DNA from: Candidatus Thiosymbion sp.
GTDB taxonomy: Bacteria; Pseudomonadota; Gammaproteobacteria; Chromatiales; Chromatiaceae
Direction: 5' to 3'
Length of the DNA stretch: 64,000 nucleotides
Assembly (NCBI GenBank): GCA_018435665.1
Contig: JAHDND010000192.1
Coordinates: forward strand, 1 to 64,000
Shown in pieces: positions 44,690 to 52,368 of this stretch. The translations under genes and the position numbers were made by a program. Each line of letters opens with the position of its first letter. The first letter of the stretch is position 1. The notes under the pieces were generated by a model. It did no database searches, had not been told where the DNA came from, and saw only the letters and a program-made list of their open reading frames with translations.

Positions 44690-45387
44690 GCGGAGCCATG
44701 AATTTCATCATCGCCGGCGTCGGCGGCCAGGGGATCGTCCTGGCGGCCAAGCTGGTGGCGCGGGCGGCCATGGCCGCGGGGTTGCAGGTCCGCACCTCGG
44801 AGACTATCGGCATGGCGCAACGGGGCGGCTCGGTGGTCAGCCATGTGCGGGTGTCAAAGTTGCCGATCGCCTCCCCCCTGGTCCCCCCCGGACGGGCGGA
44901 TGCCTTGCTCGGCTTCGAGCCGGGAGAAGCGGTGCGCTGCCTCTCCTATCTGCGACCGGGGGGGATCATCATCGCCAATGCCCATCCGGTGGCCCCGGTG
45001 TCGGCGGCCCTCAATCAGCAGAGCTACCGGGGCGAGGAGATGCTGGCGCGCCTGGGCCAGTGCGGGGCACGGCTAGTGGTGGTCGATGGCGATGCCCTGT
45101 GCGCCGAGGTGGGATCGCCGCAAGTCCTGAACGTGGCCCTGATCGGTGCCGCGGCGGGGGCGGGGGCCCTGGGCTTCTCCGTGGAGCAACTCGAAGACGC
45201 CATCCGCGCCTCGGTGCGGGAGAAGTTCATCGCGATGAACATTCGGGCGCTGCATGCCGGGGCCAATGCCGGGGCCAATGCCGGAGCCAGTGCCGGAGCC
45301 AGTGCCGGAGCCAGTGCCGGGGCCAATGTCAGCGGCTCGACCTCCGTCACCACTGTTAACCAGCTCGGATTGCAGGTAGCGCCGTGA
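44686..45387 (+). CDS. iorB: Indolepyruvate:ferredoxin oxidoreductase beta subunit
   Basis: A 233-residue gamma-type 2-oxoacid oxidoreductase subunit: NFIIAGVGGQGIVLAAKLVA and the block TSETIGMAQRGGSVVSHVR are diagnostic. It completes the IorAB enzyme. The C-terminal tail after LHAG is replaced or extended by six A-G-A-N/S repeats encoded by 12-bp tandem units, then VSGSTSVTTVNQLGLQVAP. ATG 44686 overlaps the iorA stop; the end overlaps the GTG of the ligase gene. Confidence 0.93.
   Translation: MSGAMNFIIAGVGGQGIVLAAKLVARAAMAAGLQVRTSETIGMAQRGGSVVSHVRVSKLPIASPLVPPGRADALLGFEPGEAVRCLSYLRPGGIIIANAHPVAPVSAALNQQSYRGEEMLARLGQCGARLVVVDGDALCAEVGSPQVLNVALIGAAAGAGALGFSVEQLEDAIRASVREKFIAMNIRALHAGANAGANAGASAGASAGASAGANVSGSTSVTTVNQLGLQVAP
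45256..45327 (+). repeat. Six 12-bp tandem units at the 3' end of iorB
   Basis: GCCGGGGCCAAT x2, GCCGGAGCCAGT x3, GCCGGGGCCAAT x1, all in frame. Confidence 0.95.
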
Positions 45388-46628
45388 TTGAATCGCCCTT
45401 TCAGAAACCGGCCCAGTTCGAGGCCATCCGCCGCCAACTGGTCAGTCTGCGGGAGCGCAGCCCCTTCTATCGCCAGAAGTACGCGGACCTGGATCTGACT
45501 GCCGTTCAGAGCTGGGAGGACTTTGGCCGCCTGCCCTTCACGGAGAAGGCGGACCTGCGCCAGGCCTATCCCCTCGGTCTCCAGGCGGCGCCGGACGAGG
45601 AGATCGTGCGTATCCACTCCTCCTCCGGGACGACGGGCACGCCGGTGATCATCCCCTATACCCAGGCCGATGTGACGGACTGGGCGGAGATGTTCGCCCG
45701 CTGCTATGCCATGGCTGGGGTCACCCCCCTCGACCGGGTCCACATCACCCCGGGCTATGGCCTCTGGACGGCCGGCATCGGCTTCCAGGCGGGGGCCGAG
45801 CGGCTGGGGGCGATGGTGGTGCCCATGGGGCCGGGCAACACGGACAAGCAGTTGCAGATGATGATCGACCTCAAGAGCACGGTCCTGTGCGCCACCTCCT
45901 CCTACGCCCTGCTGCTGGCGGAGGAGATCGAGCGGCGCGGCATCCGGGACCGCATCCATCTGCGCAAGGGCATCATCGGCTCCGAGCGCTGGGGGGAGAA
46001 GATGCGCCGGCGCATTGCCGAGGAATTGGGGGTCCAGCTCTATGACATCTATGGCCTGACCGAGATCTACGGCCCCGGCATCGGCATCTCCTGCGAGCAC
46101 CAGTGTGGCATGCACTACTGGGATGACTACCTCTATTTTGAGATCGTCGACCAGCATAGCGGTGAGCCGGTGCCCGCGGGGGAGATCGGCGAACTGGTGA
46201 TCACCACCCTGCGCAAGCAGGGGGCGCCCCTGATCCGCTACCGCACCCATGACCTGACGCGCTTTATCCCCGGGGACTGCGCCTGCGGCTCCCCCTATCC
46301 GCGCATCTACGACATCCTCGGCCGCACCGACGACATGGTGAAGGTCAAGGGGGTCATCATCTACCCGGCCCAGATCGACGAGATCCTGCGTGAGGTGGAG
46401 AGGGTGAGCAGCGAGTTCCAGGTCATGATCGACCATATCGAGGGTCACGACGTCATGACCCTCTTCTTCGAGACCGCGGCGGACAGCCACCGCGAGGGGC
46501 TGGAGGCGGCCGTGCGTCAACGCTGCAAGCAACGCATCGGCCTGACCATCGTCCCCAAGGCGGTCGCCATCGGTGATCTGCCCCGCAGCGAGAAGAAGAC
46601 CAACCGAGTGTTCGACAACCGTTACTGA
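45384..46628 (+). CDS. PaaK-type aryl (phenylacetate-like) CoA ligase
   Basis: A 414-residue ANL-superfamily ligase of the PaaK family, forming aryl-acetyl-CoA from acid + ATP + CoA through an adenylate. The ATP motif is SSSGTTGTPVI, the A5-type block YDIYGLTEIYGPGIG and the hinge ILGRTDDMVKVKGVIIYPAQ; the C-terminal catalytic Lys region is RSEKKTNRVFDNR. The Zn-binding-like Cys set (CEHQC...CACGSPYP) seen in many PaaKs is present. The GTG start overlaps the iorB stop by 4 bp. No paaABCDE oxygenase genes are nearby, so the aerobic phenylacetate pathway is not implied; with iorAB it can prime reductive carboxylation or reclaim the acid. Confidence 0.9.
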   Translation: MIESPFQKPAQFEAIRRQLVSLRERSPFYRQKYADLDLTAVQSWEDFGRLPFTEKADLRQAYPLGLQAAPDEEIVRIHSSSGTTGTPVIIPYTQADVTDWAEMFARCYAMAGVTPLDRVHITPGYGLWTAGIGFQAGAERLGAMVVPMGPGNTDKQLQMMIDLKSTVLCATSSYALLLAEEIERRGIRDRIHLRKGIIGSERWGEKMRRRIAEELGVQLYDIYGLTEIYGPGIGISCEHQCGMHYWDDYLYFEIVDQHSGEPVPAGEIGELVITTLRKQGAPLIRYRTHDLTRFIPGDCACGSPYPRIYDILGRTDDMVKVKGVIIYPAQIDEILREVERVSSEFQVMIDHIEGHDVMTLFFETAADSHREGLEAAVRQRCKQRIGLTIVPKAVAIGDLPRSEKKTNRVFDNRY

Positions 46629-46700
46629 ACGCGCCGGGGCGTCAGCACCCTTTTGCCTGGGCGGCGCGAATCCAGGTCGGGCTCACGGATCAGGTGGCGC

Positions 46701-47504
46701 CTAGGGCGCGGGCCCGGTTAGCCGGTCGAGACGCAGCCGCTGGCGGTGATCGAAAAGTCGCCGAGAGCCCACCCAGACGGCGGCGGCGCTGCCCAGGCCG
46801 GTGCCGGCGGTGATGAGGAAGAGGATCATCATCTGATACTTGGCGGCCTCCATGGGGGGGCTGCCGGAGAGTATCTGGCCGGTCATCATGCCTGGCAGGC
46901 TGACCAGGCCGGCGGCGGCCATGGAGTTGACGATGGGGATGAGGCCGGCGCGCATGGAGTCGCGGCGGATGTCCCGGATGGCGCACTCCCAGCTCTGGCC
47001 CAATAGCAGGCGCGCCTCGATGCGACCGCGGCCTTCCCAGGCCTGGCGGCTGAGGTTGTCGAGGGCGATGGCGATGCCGCTCATGGTGTTGCCGAGGAGC
47101 ATGCCGAGGAGAGGGATCAGGTACTGGGGCTGCCACCAGGGCTCCACGCCGATGATCAGCGTCAGGGCAAGGAGGATGACGCTGAAGGAGGAGAGGAACA
47201 TGGACAGGGTGCCGATGCCAAAGCCCCAGGCGCCGCGGTAGCGGTGCTTCTGGCGCGCCATGACCTCCCAGCCGGCGACGCCGAGCATGATCAGGGTCCA
47301 GAGGCCGATGAAGGCGAAGCTGGTTTGGGCGAAGAGAAAATTCAGCACCAGGCCGATGAGGCTGAGCTGGATGGCGCTGCGCAGGGCGGCGATCAGGACG
47401 CGCTGTTCCACGCCCAGGTGCAGGCGCCAGGAGAGGAGGGCGAGGAGTAGGACCAGGCTCGCGGCCAGGCCGAGGTCCAGGGGGCTGAGGTGGATCAGTT
47501 CCAT
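46701..47504 (-). CDS. fetB: ABC transporter permease, FetB/UPF0014 family
   Basis: A 267-residue membrane protein with about seven hydrophobic segments and the family block LLGMLLGNTMSGIAIALDNL, RRDSMRAGLIPIVNSMAAAG and GLVSLPGMMTGQILSGSPP. E. coli FetAB exports iron and protects from peroxide; the same role is likely here but not proven. Its start overlaps the end of the ATPase gene by 10 bp. Convergent with the paaK-like gene. Confidence 0.9.
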   Translation of the reverse strand: MELIHLSPLDLGLAASLVLLLALLSWRLHLGVEQRVLIAALRSAIQLSLIGLVLNFLFAQTSFAFIGLWTLIMLGVAGWEVMARQKHRYRGAWGFGIGTLSMFLSSFSVILLALTLIIGVEPWWQPQYLIPLLGMLLGNTMSGIAIALDNLSRQAWEGRGRIEARLLLGQSWECAIRDIRRDSMRAGLIPIVNSMAAAGLVSLPGMMTGQILSGSPPMEAAKYQMMILFLITAGTGLGSAAAVWVGSRRLFDHRQRLRLDRLTGPAP

Positions 47505-48202
47505 GAGCCGGCTCTCCCGGGCTGGGGCCTACCTTGCTGGGATTGGGCCTGAAGGGTGTGCCCCTCAGGCCCTGCACAGGGCTCCTCTTCCTCCAGCCGG
47601 TCGCCACGAATGATCAGCCGGCGGGCGCCGGACAGGCCAGGCATTGGCTGGGCCAGGCGCTGGCGCTGGTCCGGGTCGTGGCTGACCCAAAGGACGGGGG
47701 CGTCCCGCTCCCGGCGGTAATCCTGGATCAGGGCCTCGACCTGGTCGCGGTTGGGCGGGTCGAGGTTGGCGGTGGCCTCATCGAGGAGCAGGGCCTGGGG
47801 CTGGAGGGCAAGGAGCCGGGCCAGGGCGAGGCGCTGGCGCTCGCCGGTGGAGAGGCGGGCGACCTGCCAGTCCAGGACCTCGGGACCGAAGCCCAGGCGG
47901 TCGAGGAGGCCCGGGTCGAGGGCGGTGGGGAAGTGGTCGCCCACCCGGTCGTACCACCAGAAGGCCTCCGCCGGGAGCAGGCCCACGCGCTGGCGCCACT
48001 CCGGGGCGGGGAGGGTGGCGCAGGGGGTGGCGTCCAGCCAGACCTCGCCCTGGTGCTCATCCAGGTCGGCCAGGGCGCGCAGCAGCAGGCTCTTGCCGGA
48101 GCCGGAGGGGCCAGAGAGGAAGACCAGGTCACCGGGGGCGAGGTGGAGGTCGATGGGGGCCAGGTTGCGGGTCTTGAGGCCCAGGAGGCGCAATTCGGGC
48201 AT
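47495..48202 (-). CDS. fetA: ABC transporter ATPase, FetA-like
   Basis: A 235-residue ATPase: Walker A GPSGSGKS, signature LSTGERQRLALARLL, Walker B ALLLDEATANLD and H-loop WVSHD. The C-terminal 35 residues are Glu/Gln/Gly-rich and beyond the normal fold. It pairs with the overlapping FetB gene. AGGAA lies directly before the ATG at 48202; a direct repeat GATTACCTGA/GATTACCTGT sits just upstream. Confidence 0.9.
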   Translation of the reverse strand: MPELRLLGLKTRNLAPIDLHLAPGDLVFLSGPSGSGKSLLLRALADLDEHQGEVWLDATPCATLPAPEWRQRVGLLPAEAFWWYDRVGDHFPTALDPGLLDRLGFGPEVLDWQVARLSTGERQRLALARLLALQPQALLLDEATANLDPPNRDQVEALIQDYRRERDAPVLWVSHDPDQRQRLAQPMPGLSGARRLIIRGDRLEEEEPCAGPEGHTLQAQSQQGRPQPGRAGSWN

Positions 48203-48313
48203 TTCCTAAAGATTACCTGAGATTACCTGTCATATTTCGGGAACCTCTGACCCACCCACTGCGCACTATCAGCCGAAGATCAAGAAGGATCGCAACTGAA
48301 GACCACCGGGGGA

Positions 48314-49060
48314 TCAATCCGCCCGCCGGGTGAAGACCAGATCCCAGACCCCGTGGCCCAGGCCCTGGCCGCGCCGCTCGAACTTGGTGAGGGGGCGGTC
48401 CGCGGGGCGGGGGGCGAAGTGGCCGGGGCCGGCAGTGTTATGGAACTGGTCGGCGGCGGCGGTCAGGACCTCCAGCATCTGCCGGGCGTAGGGTTCCCAA
48501 TCGGTGGCGGCATGGAAGGTGCCGCCCGGGCGCAGGACCCGGGCCAGCTTGGCAAGGAAGGCAGGGTTGAGGATGCGCCGTTTGTGGTGGCGCTGCTTGG
48601 GCCAGGGGTCGGGGAACAGGAGGTAGACCCCGGCGAGGCTGGCGGGGGGCAGGCCGCTGTCCAGCAGGTCCACGGCGTCATGGCGCAGCAGGCGGAGGTT
48701 GGTCAGGCCGAGGCGTTCACAGGCGAGGAGCAGGTGGCCGACGCCGGGGCCATGGACCTCGACGCCGAGGAAGTTGCGCTCCGGGTGGCGTGCCGCCAGG
48801 GTCGCCAGGGTCTCGCCATTGCCAAAGCCGATCTCCAGCCAGACGGGCTGGCCGTTGCCGAAGAGGGCCACTAGGTCGAGGCCCGCGCCGGGCGGGCAGT
48901 CGATACCGTAGCGCGGCCAGAGCTCGGCGAAGGCCCGGGCCTGGGCCGGGGTCAGGCGGCCCTGGCGCAGGACGAAGCTGCGGATGGGGCGACGGGGCGG
49001 TTCGCCGGGGGGGGCTTGCTCCATGCCGTCGGGATCGTGCACGTTTTCGGGAAGATTCAA
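48314..49060 (-). CDS. trmB: tRNA (guanine-46-N7)-methyltransferase
   Basis: A 248-residue SAM-dependent enzyme: IRSFVLRQGRLTPAQ is the TrmB N-terminal signature, WLEIGFGNGETL the SAM site, YLLFPDPWPKQRHHKRRIL the tRNA/catalytic region. The start is uncertain: TTG 49060 has a weak GGA, ATG 49024 would remove 12 poorly conserved residues. It follows thiG after about 25 bp in the same direction, as often seen in Chromatiaceae-like gene orders. Confidence 0.93.
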   Translation of the reverse strand: MNLPENVHDPDGMEQAPPGEPPRRPIRSFVLRQGRLTPAQARAFAELWPRYGIDCPPGAGLDLVALFGNGQPVWLEIGFGNGETLATLAARHPERNFLGVEVHGPGVGHLLLACERLGLTNLRLLRHDAVDLLDSGLPPASLAGVYLLFPDPWPKQRHHKRRILNPAFLAKLARVLRPGGTFHAATDWEPYARQMLEVLTAAADQFHNTAGPGHFAPRPADRPLTKFERRGQGLGHGVWDLVFTRRAD

Positions 49061-49084
49061 GTTCCGGGATGCTTGTCAAGCCCT

Positions 49085-49882
49085 TCAGAAGAAGAGCCCT
49101 TCCAGCGGCGAGGAGGCGGAGGCGAAGCGCTTGGCGGGCATGCGGCCGGCGAGGAAGGCCTCGCGGCCGGCCTGGATGGCCTTGCGCATGGCGCTGGCCA
49201 TGAGCACTGGGTCGCGGGCGGCGGCGATGGCGGTGTTCATGAGGACACCGTCGCAGCCCAGTTCCATGGCGACGGCGGCGTCGGAGGCGGTACCGACGCC
49301 GGCATCCACCAGGATGGGGACCTTGGCGTTCTCGACGATGGTGAGGATGTTGAGCTTGTTGCGGATGCCGAGGCCGGAGCCGATGGGGGCGGCGAGGGGC
49401 ATGACCGCGCAGCAGCCGACCTCTTCCAGGCGCTTGGCCATGATGGGGTCGTCGTTGGTGTAGACCATGACGTCGAAGCCGTCCTTGACCAGCTCTTCCG
49501 CGGCCTGGAGGGTAGCGACCACGTCGGGAAACAGGGTCTGCTGGTCTCCCAGGACCTCCAGCTTGCACAGCTTGTGGCCGTCGAGGAGTTCCCGCGCCAG
49601 GCGGCAGGTGCGCATCGCGGTTTTGGCGTCGTAGCAGCCGGCGGTGTTGGGCAGGATGGTGTAGCGATCCGGGGGCAGGACCTCGAGGATGTTGGGCTCA
49701 TCCTGACTTTGACCGATGTTGGTGCGGCGCACGGCGATGGTAACGATCTCGGCGCCGCTGGCCGCGATGGCGGCCTGGGTCTCCGCATGGTCCTTGTATT
49801 TGCCGGTGCCCACCAGGAGGCGGGAACTGAAGGTACGGCCGGCGACGGTGAAGCTATCCGGGGTTGGGGTGGGTGTGGACAT
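49085..49882 (-). CDS. thiG: Thiazole synthase
   Basis: A 265-residue TIM-barrel enzyme forming the thiazole phosphate of thiamine from DXP, dehydroglycine and ThiS-thiocarboxylate. The Schiff-base Lys107 is in [11 protein letters not shown]; phosphate-binding blocks [20 protein letters not shown] and [11 protein letters not shown] are present. Its partner thiS lies 2.1 kb upstream, separated by an antiporter gene. Confidence 0.95.
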   Translation of the reverse strand: MSTPTPTPDSFTVAGRTFSSRLLVGTGKYKDHAETQAAIAASGAEIVTIAVRRTNIGQSQDEPNILEVLPPDRYTILPNTAGCYDAKTAMRTCRLARELLDGHKLCKLEVLGDQQTLFPDVVATLQAAEELVKDGFDVMVYTNDDPIMAKRLEEVGCCAVMPLAAPIGSGLGIRNKLNILTIVENAKVPILVDAGVGTASDAAVAMELGCDGVLMNTAIAAARDPVLMASAMRKAIQAGREAFLAGRMPAKRFASASSPLEGLFF

Positions 49883-50060
49883 GTCGTGGTGGTGAACGTT
49901 GGGGGTTAGGGTTGTTAAGGTAAGCCGACCGTCCTTGGGGAGCTAGGGTGATTCTTGAGGCGTCTTGGGGTGCCCGGGAGTCATAACCGCAACGGGCATC
50001 GCGGGGCGCGTTACCCGCTACGTCGGTATGGGTTCGCGTAAGGTGTCGACCCGACCGGCG

Positions 50061-51782
50061 TCAAGTGGCCTTATCCCCGTTCTCGCGTACCAGGGCGTAG
50101 TTGGTGCTGCGGACCCCGCGCACGAGCATGGCGGTGTCCTCGCCGGCGACGCCCAGGCTCTCCAGGGCCTCGGCGGCCAGACGCAGGCTGGCCTCCACCG
50201 CTTCCGGGAAGGCCTTGTTGGCGCCGGCCTGGAGGAGGGCATGGCTGGTGTTCAGGTCCCGGGCGCGGGCGACGATGATGGCGTGAGGGGCCAGGTCGCG
50301 GATGAGGCGGGTGGCCTTCAGGGCGGCCTTGCGGTTGTCCAGGGTCATCACCACCAGGTCCACCTTGTCGATCCGCGCCGCCAGGAGCAGATCCACGTCG
50401 GTGACGTCGCCGTAATAGACCGGATGGCCCAGGAGGCGAAATTCCTCCACCCGGGCAGGATCCATGTCGAAGGCCAGGTAGGGGACGCCGCTGCTGGAGA
50501 GGATGGTGCCGACGGCATGGCCCACCCGGCCATAGCCGGCCACCAGGGCGCGGGCCTCGGTCTCGGCGCCGGCGAGGGAGAAGCGGTAGGCCTCGTCGGC
50601 CGTGTCCCCGCTCACGGGCACGCGCGCCGCAAGGGTGTCACCGATCTTCACCAGCAAGGGGGTGATGAGCATGCTGAAGGAGATGATGCCGACGGAGAGG
50701 ATGAAGGTCTGGTCATTGAGGATGCCCATGGCCTTGGCGGCGCCAAAAAGGACGAAGCCGAACTCGCCGCCCTGGGAGAGGATGAAGGCGACGCGGGTCG
50801 CGGTCTGGCGGCTTTCGCCAAAGGCCAGGCAGAGCCCGAAGAGGACGATGATCTTGATGGCAACGATGGCGATCACCTGTCCCAGGAAGAACAGGGGGGC
50901 CGTCGCTAGGGCACCAACATCCACCGACATGCCCACGGCGACGAAGAAGAGACTCATGAGCAGGCCCTTGTGGGGCTCGATGGCGGCCTGGATCTGCAGG
51001 TTGTAACGGGACCCTGACAGGGCGACGCCCATCAGAAAGGCCCCGAGGGCCATGGACATGCCCACCTCCTCCATGGCCCAGGCGGCGGTGAAGACGGAGG
51101 CCATGGCGACCAGAAAGAAGGCCTCGCGGTTGTTCTGGCGCGCCAGCAGATCGAGGACGCGCGGGATGACGTAATAGCCGGTGGCCACGACCAGGGCGAC
51201 GGCGACAATGACGATCAGCACCTGCTGGAAGAGGGGCATGTCGCCCGACAGAGTGCCCACGTCCCCTAGGATGGGGATCAGGGCGAGCAAGGGGACCACG
51301 GCCAGATCCTGCATTAGCAGGATGGCGAAGGTGGTCTGCCCGTGGGGGCTGGCGATTTCCCCCCGTTCCTGCAGGATCTGCATGACGAAGGCGGTGGAGG
51401 ACAGGGCCAGGGTCAGGCCGGCGAGGACGTCGATACCCCAGTCGGGTTCGGACAGGTGCATGAACAGGGCGATGAAGCCGCCAGACACCAGGATCTGCAG
51501 GGATCCCAGGCCGAACATGGAACGGCGCAGGGACCAGAGGCGGTGGGGGTGCATCTCCAGGCCGATGATGAATAGCAGCAGCACCACGCCCAGTTCAGTG
51601 AAGTGGCGGACATCGTCCACATGGCTGGTGACGGTAAAGCCCGGGGTATGGGGACCAACCAGGATGCCCGCCACCAGCAGGCCCAGGACCGAGCCCAGGC
51701 CGAAGCGTCGGAAGATAGTCACGGCGAAGGCGGTGGCTACCAAGAGGATGACAGCGGAGACGACGAAGGATTTAGGTTCCAA
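50061..51782 (-). CDS. CPA2 monovalent cation:proton antiporter with TrkA-N domain (KefB-like)
   Basis: A 573-residue protein with about 12 membrane segments in the first 380 residues (GLGSVLGLLVAGILVGPHTP, LTLALSSTAFVMQILQERGE, MALGAFLMGVALSGSRYN) and a C-terminal RCK/TrkA-N Rossmann domain (ALVAGYGRVGHAVGTILSSS). This matches KefB/KefC/YbaL-type K+ efflux systems; no KefF/KefG ancillary subunit is adjacent. The TTG start at 51782 has GGAG upstream. It splits thiS from thiG. Confidence 0.9.
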   Translation of the reverse strand: MEPKSFVVSAVILLVATAFAVTIFRRFGLGSVLGLLVAGILVGPHTPGFTVTSHVDDVRHFTELGVVLLLFIIGLEMHPHRLWSLRRSMFGLGSLQILVSGGFIALFMHLSEPDWGIDVLAGLTLALSSTAFVMQILQERGEIASPHGQTTFAILLMQDLAVVPLLALIPILGDVGTLSGDMPLFQQVLIVIVAVALVVATGYYVIPRVLDLLARQNNREAFFLVAMASVFTAAWAMEEVGMSMALGAFLMGVALSGSRYNLQIQAAIEPHKGLLMSLFFVAVGMSVDVGALATAPLFFLGQVIAIVAIKIIVLFGLCLAFGESRQTATRVAFILSQGGEFGFVLFGAAKAMGILNDQTFILSVGIISFSMLITPLLVKIGDTLAARVPVSGDTADEAYRFSLAGAETEARALVAGYGRVGHAVGTILSSSGVPYLAFDMDPARVEEFRLLGHPVYYGDVTDVDLLLAARIDKVDLVVMTLDNRKAALKATRLIRDLAPHAIIVARARDLNTSHALLQAGANKAFPEAVEASLRLAAEALESLGVAGEDTAMLVRGVRSTNYALVRENGDKAT

Positions 51783-51871
51783 GCAAGCCGCTCCGTGAGC
51801 TGGGGTTGTCGCGGGGAGTCGGATAATCGGGGCTCGCCCCGGCGCACGGAAACGGGGTCCGGTAACTACCG

Positions 51872-51962
51872 GAAGCCTTGGCCGTGAGTTTCATGCCAAC
51901 TGTCATGAGGCGGCGCGCCACGCCCCTGAAAATGAGCGCCTTTGCCGTGACTTTCACGCTAA
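51872..51962 (+). repeat. Dispersed repeat F2, partial plus complete copy
   Basis: A partial tail (GAAGCCTTGGCCGTGAGTTTCATG at 51872-51895) precedes a complete copy (51897-51962, AACTGTCATGAGGCGGCGCG to TTTCACGCTAA). The end of the repeat supplies the stop codon of the minus-strand gene thiS (TAG at 51961-51959). Confidence 0.75.
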
Positions 51963-52159
51963 CCACCGCCGACGGCCTGGATGATCTCGACCTTGTCGGC
52001 CACCGACAAGGGGTAGACCGGGAAGCGACTGCGCGGGACCAGTTCCTCGTTCACTTCCACTGCCAGGCGCTGTCCCGTAAGCCCTAAGGTCTCGATGAGC
52101 CGATCGAGGGTGGTGCCCGGGACGATCTCGGTATCGGTGCCATTGACCAAGATATGCAT
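51959..52159 (-). CDS. thiS: Sulfur carrier protein ThiS
   Basis: A 66-residue ubiquitin-fold protein, MHILVNGTDTEIVPGTTLDR to VEIIQAVGGG. The C-terminal Gly-Gly is thiocarboxylated and donates sulfur to ThiG. The ATG at 52159 gives the standard length; upstream in-frame sequence is not family-like. Its 3' end abuts repeat F2. Confidence 0.93.
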   Translation of the reverse strand: MHILVNGTDTEIVPGTTLDRLIETLGLTGQRLAVEVNEELVPRSRFPVYPLSVADKVEIIQAVGGG

Positions 52160-52368
52160 GGGAATCATCTCGTAATTCAACGGACGAGGGATTCTACACC
52201 AGTAAAGGCCGTTGTCGCGGGTAAGGGTGGGTGGTGGCGTGCGATGGTCCGCGACCAATTGGTGCGGATCGCCTGTTATAGTCATTTGCAAGGCCAAGGG
52301 GTTTGATCGCGCCGAAGTCGGATACTATCACCCCCTTTTTCAGATCATCCGTAAGCGAGAAGGCGCTC

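Noticed and set aside
52160..52300. Possible TPP riboswitch upstream of thiS
   Set aside because: No CTGAGA or ACCTGATC-like core motifs were found in this region.
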